Origin: Seonamhaeicola sediminis
GTDB taxonomy: Bacteria > Bacteroidota > Bacteroidia > Flavobacteriales > Flavobacteriaceae
Direction of reading: 5' to 3'
Assembly: GCF_004358095.2 (NCBI RefSeq)
Contig: NZ_SMZJ02000006.1
Span: 124,001 to 188,000, forward strand
Length of the DNA: 64,000 bases
The notes below the pieces were generated by a model, which did not search any database, was not told the DNA's origin, and saw only the letters and a list, made by a program, of their open reading frames with translations. The first letter of the stretch is position 1. The number at the start of each line of letters is the position of its first letter. Of the stretch, positions 8,652 to 15,758 are shown piece by piece. A program made the position numbers and the translations under genes.

Positions 8652-9929
8652 TTAATAAATATTAGACTCCATAGTTTGCTGGTTAATAGAGTTCCTAAAC
8701 ACTTGAAGCATACGTTTAGCTATACCTGTCCATCCAAAATTACGTCGTGCAAAGCGAGCTCCCTCAACTGATAATTCATTGCGCATTTTAGGATATAGTA
8801 AAGGCATTGCCATCATAGCTCCAAATTCTATGGGTCTATGTGGATCTGCAAATAATGCTTGATTACCAAAATCAATCAAATCATACAATCCACCATGAAC
8901 AGTAATAATACTTGGGGTACCGCAGGCCATAGCCTCAATAGCTACCATTCCAAAAGGCTCATATCTTGATGGCATTGCAAAAATGTTTGCAGAACGATAA
9001 ACATTTGCCAAATCTTCATCTGCAATATAACTTTTCCATTGTATTTTGTCCATGACACCAAGCTCACTTGCCATTTTTTTAAGTTTAGCAACCCCTACGT
9101 CATCCCTATTAGAATTATCGCTACCTATGGCGGCAACCAATCTTGCTTCAGGGCAAAGTTCAAAAACAGTTGGCAATGCTTTTATTAAAAGGTCATAACC
9201 TTTATTATGAGCCATTCGTCCTAATGTTAAAATATCAGTAGGATGAATATCATATTTTACGCGAATCTTATCGTTTTCTTTAGAAGGTACAGGAAAAAAA
9301 CGGTTTTCATCGATACCAGGAGGAATCATAGTACAGTTTTTTGGCAACACATCATATTGTTTGGTCAACAAATCTACCTGAGGGATGGTTGTTGCTATAA
9401 TATGGTTGCACATTTGGTAGACAAAATATTCTTTTCTAATACGTTCTTTAAATCGATATTTTTTCTCCATCTCTTTTTCATCCATATCACTACCCATGGT
9501 GTGCTGTTTCCACCAGCCTACCGAATGAGGTGTATGCACATGGGAAACCCCTAATTCCTCTGCAATTTTTTGTCCTGCCCAACCTGCATCCCAATAATGA
9601 GAATATACTACATCATATTTTTTACCTTCTTTTTTAATGGCTGCCAGCGTATTGGTTACAAACTTTTTAAGATGATCATGCATATCTTCTTTTCTGATAA
9701 ACTTTTTGCCACCAAACGGAATTCGCCATACACTGTAATTCTCATCTACATGGTCATATTCTGGCTGGTTTTCAAATTGTCTTGTAACTAAATCAACCTT
9801 CTTACCAAGTCGGCTAAAACGTTCTGCAAGTTCCAAAACATATACAACCTGACCCCCTGTATCTGGTTTTCCTAGTTCTGGGTTTGCTGCTACATATCCA
9901 TGTAAAGAGATCATTAATATAGATTTCAT
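8652..9929 (-). CDS. GT4 glycosyltransferase, sucrose-/mannosylfructose-phosphate synthase type
   Basis: A 425-residue retaining GT4 enzyme. The N-terminal HGYVAANPELGKPDTGGQ and VVYVLELAERF form the signature glycine-rich acceptor loop of sucrose-phosphate synthases. The HGYVAA form resembles, from memory, mannosylfructose-phosphate synthase of Agrobacterium. HYWDAGWAG, HTPHSVGWWK, GRMAHNKGYDLLIKAL and the C-terminal E-x7-E motif (YEPFGMVAIEAMACGTPS) complete the fold. It should transfer a hexose from a nucleotide sugar to fructose-6-phosphate. Whether the product is sucrose-6-phosphate or mannosylfructose-phosphate cannot be settled from sequence alone. It lies 15 bases after the phosphatase/glycosidase fusion and 12 before the fructokinase. 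Confidence 0.85.
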   Translation of the reverse strand: MKSILMISLHGYVAANPELGKPDTGGQVVYVLELAERFSRLGKKVDLVTRQFENQPEYDHVDENYSVWRIPFGGKKFIRKEDMHDHLKKFVTNTLAAIKKEGKKYDVVYSHYWDAGWAGQKIAEELGVSHVHTPHSVGWWKQHTMGSDMDEKEMEKKYRFKERIRKEYFVYQMCNHIIATTIPQVDLLTKQYDVLPKNCTMIPPGIDENRFFPVPSKENDKIRVKYDIHPTDILTLGRMAHNKGYDLLIKALPTVFELCPEARLVAAIGSDNSNRDDVGVAKLKKMASELGVMDKIQWKSYIADEDLANVYRSANIFAMPSRYEPFGMVAIEAMACGTPSIITVHGGLYDLIDFGNQALFADPHRPIEFGAMMAMPLLYPKMRNELSVEGARFARRNFGWTGIAKRMLQVFRNSINQQTMESNIY

Positions 9930-9944
9930 AAGTTTTTATTTAAG

Positions 9945-12035
9945 TTATTTATCAATTATTTTTAAGTCATGACAAGCGGATATATACTGAGCCGCAGACC
10001 ATGCCTGATAAGCTTTACCCATAGGTTTTCCGGTTGTACCATGCGCCCATTCAGTAAACTCCCATTCATTATTTATTCCTTCTTGATTCATTAAGGCGAG
10101 CTTATACAATTCTGCTACGGCCATTTCTTTAAAACCAAGCTTATTTACAAATTTCACCCAAAAGCCTCCAACAAAAGGCCAAATACCTCCATTGTGATAA
10201 TGATTTGGTAAATTCAATAGATTCACTGTATAATAAGGTCTCCAATCTGGATCTCCAGGGCTTACTACAGGATATACATTGGCCACTGGAAATGGATCAT
10301 TAACACCAACACCAAGCATAAACCTAAATGTTTGGCGTGCTTTTTCAGCATCTATTGCACCGTGTAAAAAGGCTAAAACATTACCAAGAACATCACATCT
10401 CCAACTAAAATCAAAAGGTGTTGTTTGAGCAATTAAATAAGAAGTATCACCTAAGGTAAATTGCTTTTCTGCAAAAGATACAGATTGGAATAATTGCTGC
10501 TGGGTTGTTGGCCAAAAGTTTTGCAATATTTCCTTTTTTACTACTTGCGACCATCTAATATATTCACCAGCTTCTTCATACTCTCCCAACATTTCTAACA
10601 TTCTTCCAAAGCAAACATTAGCTCTATACCAGAGAATTTCGTCATAAAGAATATTATAACTTCTACCAAATAAGTCTGTCCAGTCTCCTGCCTCTGGAAT
10701 TTCTAGTAACGCATCATTATTGCTATCATGAGCTCCAAGCCAACGCATGGTTTCCTTAATATCATTAATATAAGTTCTTAAAAACTTTATATCTTTTGTA
10801 ATATTTACATATTCATAGAATGCAATAACAACCCAAATACCACTATCTATAGAACAAATCCCTCCTACTCCAGAATAATCTGGCACATTGTCTTTTATTC
10901 TTACATTAGATGGTATTTGTCCATTTCTAGAAATATGTTCAAATAGCGTTTCCAATGTTTTACGTTGGCATTGGTGTATTTCTTTATCATATACTAAGGG
11001 CAAAGAACCTATAACTGTTATGGCTCCATCTCTGGCCCAAACGCTATAATAGTTTTCATCAGTACCATTAGCCTCATTGTCCTTAATTGAACAGGCCGAA
11101 AAACCAAGCGGTGTAATATTTCTTTTAAGTGCCTCAATAGCTTTTGTGTACCCTTCTTTTATAAGGTTAATTTTCTCATCCTCATTTTGATTATCCAATG
11201 CTATGTGGTCAAGTTCTTGCTTAACAAAAAAATCTTCGCTTTCGTTAATATCTGTAGCATTTAAGGCTTCTTCTGGTAATATAGAGTAATACACCAACCC
11301 TTCAATAACTCCATCGCCACATTCTTTCTCAGAATGATATACTTGTTTGTGCTTGGTATATTTGTAAAGTTCTTCATGGGCATTAGAAACTACAATTCCC
11401 TTTATTTCTTTAAAATTGAACATAGCAGAGTCATTTCCGCTATCTCCAGCTACTAAAGTTTCTTGTGTATTGATATTTAACTGTTTTAACAACCACTGCA
11501 ATGCATTACCCTTATTAGCGTATTTTGGAAGTATATCCAGAAATTTTTCTCCAGAATACACAACACTAACATCCATATTAGCATTGTTGAAATCTTCCTC
11601 AATTCCCATAATGTGGTCTGGACTTGCATTATGAAAGAAATAACTTCGTTTATAAGCATGCTGAAACTTTGTGGGCTGCTCACTAATTGGATGACTCATT
11701 CTGTTTATAATGCTTTCCACAGTAATGAGGTCCCAACCATCATCAAGCACATTATTAAATTCTTTTACAACCTTTTGGTCATTATAATTATAAATATGAG
11801 TACCAACTCCAGATATGATGTAGTCTGGTTCTGGAATAATGTCTCGTTTTATCAAATCTAGAACATCATCAATTAAGCGTCCAGTATTATAAGCTAGTAA
11901 AACATCTTTGGGTTTAAAAGTTTCCCAAACGCTTTTAAAGTTGCTTTTGTAAGTATGAAAATCTATTAATGTATTATCAATATCGAATGACAATAATCTA
12001 ATATTTTCTGAAATATCAACATTGGTTTTACTCAT
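9945..12035 (-). CDS. Fusion protein: HAD-IIB sugar phosphatase + (alpha/alpha)6 glycosidase
   Basis: A 696-residue two-domain protein. Residues about 10-250 form a HAD-IIB (sucrose-phosphate-phosphatase-like) domain with the nucleophile motif DIDNT (D18, D20), NTGR (50-53), K175 and GDSGND (197-202). Residues about 290-690 form an (alpha/alpha)6-barrel glycosidase resembling GH100 neutral invertases and amylo-alpha-1,6-glucosidases: YYSVWARDGAIT (D336), CSIDSGIWVVIAFYEY, IPEAGDWTDLFGRSYN and a late WEFTEWAHGTTGKPMG. The first domain would dephosphorylate the disaccharide phosphate made by the GT4 neighbour, and the second would hydrolyse the resulting sugar. It is the first gene of the operon. 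The glycosidase family assignment is tentative. Confidence 0.82.
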   Translation of the reverse strand: MSKTNVDISENIRLLSFDIDNTLIDFHTYKSNFKSVWETFKPKDVLLAYNTGRLIDDVLDLIKRDIIPEPDYIISGVGTHIYNYNDQKVVKEFNNVLDDGWDLITVESIINRMSHPISEQPTKFQHAYKRSYFFHNASPDHIMGIEEDFNNANMDVSVVYSGEKFLDILPKYANKGNALQWLLKQLNINTQETLVAGDSGNDSAMFNFKEIKGIVVSNAHEELYKYTKHKQVYHSEKECGDGVIEGLVYYSILPEEALNATDINESEDFFVKQELDHIALDNQNEDEKINLIKEGYTKAIEALKRNITPLGFSACSIKDNEANGTDENYYSVWARDGAITVIGSLPLVYDKEIHQCQRKTLETLFEHISRNGQIPSNVRIKDNVPDYSGVGGICSIDSGIWVVIAFYEYVNITKDIKFLRTYINDIKETMRWLGAHDSNNDALLEIPEAGDWTDLFGRSYNILYDEILWYRANVCFGRMLEMLGEYEEAGEYIRWSQVVKKEILQNFWPTTQQQLFQSVSFAEKQFTLGDTSYLIAQTTPFDFSWRCDVLGNVLAFLHGAIDAEKARQTFRFMLGVGVNDPFPVANVYPVVSPGDPDWRPYYTVNLLNLPNHYHNGGIWPFVGGFWVKFVNKLGFKEMAVAELYKLALMNQEGINNEWEFTEWAHGTTGKPMGKAYQAWSAAQYISACHDLKIIDK

Positions 12036-12160
12036 ATAGAATTTTTAAAAATTTGCGTTTTTTTTATTATTTTGGATAAAATAAGGCTTTAATGAGTCAA
12101 AAACAAGCCAAAATAGTCGAATTTCGCCCATTTTTAAAAACTGATAAATAAAGTGCAAAC

Positions 12161-12217
12161 CAATACGAATTCTTAAACTTTCGTATTGCTATTTTAGATA
12201 TTTTACAATACTAAAAT
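12161..12217. promoter_or_regulatory. Two adjacent palindromes upstream of the sugar operon
   Basis: CAATACGAA (12161-12169) and TTCGTATTG (12180-12188) are perfect inverted arms with a 10-base spacer. ATTTTAG (12191-12197) and CTAAAAT (12211-12217) form a second dyad. They lie 126-182 bases upstream of the fusion gene start in otherwise empty sequence. They could be operators for a sugar-responsive regulator. No regulator gene is adjacent and I cannot place the -7 element with confidence. Confidence 0.35.
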
Positions 12218-12237
12218 AAACTTATATAGATAAAAAA

Positions 12238-12269
12238 AAGAGCCAATTTGAATTCTCAAGTTGGCTCTT
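12238..12269 (-). terminator. Terminator of the MoxR/VWA operon
   Basis: Read on the minus strand, AAGAGCCAA pairs with TTGGCTCTT around a 14-base loop and is followed by a run of eight T, 20 bases after the ATPase stop. Confidence 0.85.
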
Positions 12270-12288
12270 AACACATACACTTTTATTT

Positions 12289-13758
12289 TTATATTCCACT
12301 TATATAACTGCCATAAGGGTCGTTAAATTGTAAACCTTCAGAAAACCTTTGCTTGCTCAACAACTTATATTCTACTAATGCCCAAAGAACAAACTCCTTC
12401 ATAAACAGCGTATCTTCAGGTTTTAAGTTTGGTTGATATTTTCCCAACAAATCATTAAGTGGTGTAATATTATTTAATAGACTTTGATATTCCTTATCTC
12501 TTAAATCATCCAACAATTCAAAGCCATCTTTTTGATTGAAAAACCAAGAAACAATATCATCATAAGGGGTGTTCTCATCTTGTCTCTGTAACTTTTCAAT
12601 CTTTGGAAAGTATTCAGTAAACAAATGCTTTATGGCTTCTCCTATTAAATTCATAGCTACAAAAGCAGCTCCTTCTTGTTCGCCTTCATAAACCAGTTCT
12701 ACTTTTCCAGTAATAGATGGAATAACACCTACAAAATCACTCAATCTCAAAATAGTATTATCATCATCACCTGTTGTTAGCATTCTCCTCTCAGCAGTGC
12801 TTAGTAGATTTTCATAAGCAGTAATACTCAAACGGGCACTTACACCAGATTTCACATCAACATATTCACTTGTTCTTGCTTCAAAAACAATTTGTTCTAA
12901 CAAGTCTTTAGCCAATTCAGGAACGTATATATGGTTCTTTTGACTCTCAACTAAATTAGATTCTTGCTGGGTAATTTGTTTAGCCGTTTTAATGTTTTCA
13001 GGGTAATGTGTTAATATTTGGGAACCAATCCTATCTTTTAAAGGTGTAACTATACTACCTCTATTGGTGTAATCTTCTGGATTAGCTGTAAAAACAAACT
13101 GCATATCTAAAGGCAGCCTTAATTTAAAACCTCTAATTTGTATATCGCCTTCCTGTAAAATATTAAATAAAGCCACCTGAATTCTGGCTTGCAAGTCTGG
13201 CAATTCATTGATAACAAAAATGCACCTATTGGCTCTTGGAATCATACCATAATGAATCACACGATCATCTGCATAACTCAATTTTAAATTGGCCGCTTTT
13301 ATGGGGTCAACATCTCCGATAATATCAGCAACAGTAACATCTGGAGTAGCTAATTTTTCAGCAAATCTGTCATTTCTATGAATCCATGAAATGGGCGTAT
13401 TATCACCTTTTTCTTTAATTAATTCAATGGCATATCTAGAAATGGGATTGTAGGGATCATCATTGATTTCAGAACCTTCAACCATAGGAATATACTCATC
13501 TAATAAATTGAGCATCAATCTTGCTAAACGCGTTTTGGCTTGCCCTCTTAACCCAAGGAGGTTAATATTATGCCTAGAAAGGATGGCTCTTTCTAAATCT
13601 GGAATTACAGAGTTTTCATAACCATGTACACCCGAAAAAGTGGTTTCTTTATTTTTTATTTTTTGAACTAGGTTATCTCGTAATTCATCTTTTATAGATT
13701 TGGAGTGATATCCAGCTTTTTTTAATTCTCCTAAAGTCTTAATATTTTCTACTTTCAT
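12289..13758 (-). CDS. MoxR / magnesium-chelatase-I-like AAA+ ATPase
   Basis: A 489-residue AAA+ protein. The Walker A-like loop is GLRGQAKTRLARLML, the Walker B region is CIFVINELPDLQARIQ, and FVFTANPEDYTNRG contains the sensor region. These match the MoxR/ChlI group, which partners with VWA-domain proteins to remodel or insert metal cofactors. The frame is open 15 codons further upstream, but the ATG at 13758 lies two bases after the VWA stop, is preceded by an AGGA-like ribosome binding sequence and avoids a 44-base overlap, so I use it. The VWA gene is directly upstream. No chlorophyll or cobalamin chelatase H subunit is nearby, so the substrate is unknown. Confidence 0.82.
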   Translation of the reverse strand: MKVENIKTLGELKKAGYHSKSIKDELRDNLVQKIKNKETTFSGVHGYENSVIPDLERAILSRHNINLLGLRGQAKTRLARLMLNLLDEYIPMVEGSEINDDPYNPISRYAIELIKEKGDNTPISWIHRNDRFAEKLATPDVTVADIIGDVDPIKAANLKLSYADDRVIHYGMIPRANRCIFVINELPDLQARIQVALFNILQEGDIQIRGFKLRLPLDMQFVFTANPEDYTNRGSIVTPLKDRIGSQILTHYPENIKTAKQITQQESNLVESQKNHIYVPELAKDLLEQIVFEARTSEYVDVKSGVSARLSITAYENLLSTAERRMLTTGDDDNTILRLSDFVGVIPSITGKVELVYEGEQEGAAFVAMNLIGEAIKHLFTEYFPKIEKLQRQDENTPYDDIVSWFFNQKDGFELLDDLRDKEYQSLLNNITPLNDLLGKYQPNLKPEDTLFMKEFVLWALVEYKLLSKQRFSEGLQFNDPYGSYISGI

Positions 13759-13759
13759 A

Positions 13760-14887
13760 CTATCCTCGTATTCTCTTTTTTCTATTAGTTTCGTAATCTT
13801 CAAAAATCATCTCTCCTAGACCTTTGATGCCTGTATAGAATGCCTTTCCTTGATTGGCATATGTAAACTCTCTAACAAACTGCATAAGATATTCGTCTTT
13901 TGCAATCATGAATGTAGTAATTGGAATATGTAATTTTCTTGCTTGTTGTGCCATCATATAGCATTTGTTCACAATATCTGTGTCTAATCCAAAACTATTC
14001 TTATAATATTGTCCGTCTGGTAATCGTAAACAGCTTGGTTTACCATCAGTAATCATAAAAATTTGTTTGTTGGTATTTCGTTTTCTTCTTAAAATATCCA
14101 TTGCTAGTTGTAAACCAGCTACGGTATTGGTATGATAAGGACCAACTTTTAAATATGGCAAATCTTTTATTTCAATTCGCCAAGCATCATTACCGAATAC
14201 CAATATATCTAAGGTGTCTTTTGGGTATCTTGTAGTAATGAGTTCAGCTAAAGCCATGGCTACTTTTTTTGCTGGTGTAATGCGGTCTTCACCGTATAAA
14301 ATCATACTATGGCTTATGTCTATCATAAGTACCGTACTCATCTGTGATTTATGCAGAGTTTCTTCAACTACTAAATCATCTTCAGATAATGTGAAATCAG
14401 AAATTCCATTATTAATTTGAGCATTTTTTAAACTTTCGGTCATAGATACCTTATCAAGGGTATCTCCAAATTGATACCCTCTAAAATCTCCCGTATGCTC
14501 ATCTCCCAAACCTTGGGCTTTGCTTCTATGATTTCCTTTGCCGCTTTTCCTAATCTTTCCAAAAATTTGATCTAAAGCTTGTTGCCTTATAGCTCTTTCG
14601 GTCTTTGCTGTAATAGTAAGAGAAGGCTCTCCGTTGGGATTTATTTCTTCTTTTAGGTAACCTTTCGTTTTTAGGTCTTCTACAAAATCATCAATGGTAT
14701 ATTTGGGAGTAGTAAGTTTATACTCCTTATCTAATTCACGTAACCAATTTATGGCTTCATCAAAATCTCCTGATGTATGCGTTATTAACTCTTTAAATAT
14801 GTCAAAGAGTTTATCAAAAGGAGAGAGATATGGCGCTTCATATTTTTTAAATAAAAAGCCTTTCCGTAAGTTTTTATAAGTATTCAT
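13760..14887 (-). CDS. VWA-domain protein, partner of the MoxR-like ATPase
   Basis: A 375-residue cytoplasmic protein without signal peptide. The MIDAS motif DISHS lies in TVLMIDISHSMILYG and the later FMITDGKPSCLR supplies the conserved MIDAS Asp, typical of a von Willebrand factor A domain in roughly the C-terminal half. The N-terminal half is helical and charged. The frame begins with a GTG at 14893, but the ATG two codons later is taken as start. It is translationally linked to the ATPase gene (two-base gap), the usual MoxR-VWA arrangement. Probable role: substrate or adaptor subunit for the ATPase. Confidence 0.8.
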   Translation of the reverse strand: MNTYKNLRKGFLFKKYEAPYLSPFDKLFDIFKELITHTSGDFDEAINWLRELDKEYKLTTPKYTIDDFVEDLKTKGYLKEEINPNGEPSLTITAKTERAIRQQALDQIFGKIRKSGKGNHRSKAQGLGDEHTGDFRGYQFGDTLDKVSMTESLKNAQINNGISDFTLSEDDLVVEETLHKSQMSTVLMIDISHSMILYGEDRITPAKKVAMALAELITTRYPKDTLDILVFGNDAWRIEIKDLPYLKVGPYHTNTVAGLQLAMDILRRKRNTNKQIFMITDGKPSCLRLPDGQYYKNSFGLDTDIVNKCYMMAQQARKLHIPITTFMIAKDEYLMQFVREFTYANQGKAFYTGIKGLGEMIFEDYETNRKKRIRG

Positions 14888-14974
14888 AGCCACATAAAAA
14901 TACTATTTTTTCATGTAACATATTATTATACTTATTGGATTTATCTATAATTTAACAGGAATATCTAATAGGAA

Positions 14975-15652
14975 TTATTCTACCCGCTTTAGGTCTTCGA
15001 TGTTTTCAATTTTAATACGTTTCCCCGTAGTAGAAATCAATCCTTCTTTTTTAAATTGAGATAACACCCTAATTGCAGATTCTGTAGCAGTTCCAACTAT
15101 ATTAGCAAAATCTTCTCTAGATAGTAAAACACTTAAGGTGCCATCAGGGTTTACACCAAAACTTTCATGAATGTAAATTATGGTTTCTGCTAAACGCTGC
15201 CTTACAGATTTTTGTGCCATATTTACAATAACATCATCAGCCTCCTTTAAATCGTTAGCCATATCTTTAAGTACGTTAAACGTAAAATCTGGATTTTTTT
15301 GCAAGTCTGCTAAAATCTCACTCTTTGGAATAAAGCAAACTTCCATATCGTTCAAGGCAGTAGCTTGTAAATTAGATCTTTCTTCAGTAACAATAGAGCG
15401 CTGTCCTAACAAATCGCCTTTAACAACCATTTTTACAATTTGATCCTTTCCGTTAGCACTCAACTTTGTCAGCTTACAAATACCATCTTTCACACAATAA
15501 ACGCCATTTAGTACTTCACCCTCCTCAAAAATAACCTCACCTTTTTTTATAATTTTAGATGTCTTACAAGATGAAATTCTCACTAACTCTTCTTTAGTCA
15601 ATGCTTTAAGAGAATTAAACTGTTTTATAATACATTGTTCACACTTACCCAT
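14975..15652 (-). CDS. Crp/Fnr-family transcriptional regulator (probable oxygen-responsive)
   Basis: A 225-residue cyclic-nucleotide-binding-fold regulator with a C-terminal winged helix-turn-helix (about residues 145-220). The recognition helix contains TATESAIRVLSQF, in which E191 and R195 occupy the positions that read a TGA half-site in Crp/Fnr proteins. Cysteines C4, C7, C29, C53 and C59 are compatible with an Fnr-type iron-sulphur cluster, but the pattern is not that of E. coli FNR. The frame extends 17 codons upstream, but MGKCEQC at 15652 is the natural start. The gene is divergent from the cbb3 cluster and an Fnr-like dyad lies in the shared region. It probably activates cco and hemN under low oxygen. 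Confidence 0.85.
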   Translation of the reverse strand: MGKCEQCIIKQFNSLKALTKEELVRISSCKTSKIIKKGEVIFEEGEVLNGVYCVKDGICKLTKLSANGKDQIVKMVVKGDLLGQRSIVTEERSNLQATALNDMEVCFIPKSEILADLQKNPDFTFNVLKDMANDLKEADDVIVNMAQKSVRQRLAETIIYIHESFGVNPDGTLSVLLSREDFANIVGTATESAIRVLSQFKKEGLISTTGKRIKIENIEDLKRVE

Positions 15653-15689
15653 ACCTATATTTTTCTGGACGTGTAAAAATAAGTAAATC

Positions 15690-15733
15690 ATGATAAATAT
15701 CATATTTAATTTTTCACTAACTTTTCACCTTTG
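15690..15733 (+). promoter_or_regulatory. Fnr-type site and promoter of the copper ATPase gene
   Basis: ATGATAAATATCAT (15690-15703) is a dyad of the TGATNNNNATCA type. CACCTTTG (15726-15733) resembles the TANNTTTG -7 element, and its first base is 29.5 bp from the dyad centre, exactly as at the ccoS and hemN promoters. Transcription would start near 15738, about 20 bases before the ATG. The dyad would then be centred near -41.5, the class II activator position. Confidence 0.7.
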
Positions 15734-15758
15734 CAACGGGTAAAAATGAGCATATATT

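Noticed and set aside
13759-13803. 44-base overlap of the MoxR and VWA genes
   Set aside because: The overlap vanishes if the MoxR-like protein starts at the ATG at 13758, which has a better ribosome binding sequence.
15652-15690. Fnr-site control of the Crp/Fnr gene itself
   Set aside because: No -7 element lies at the matching distance on the minus strand, so autoregulation by the same geometry is not supported.
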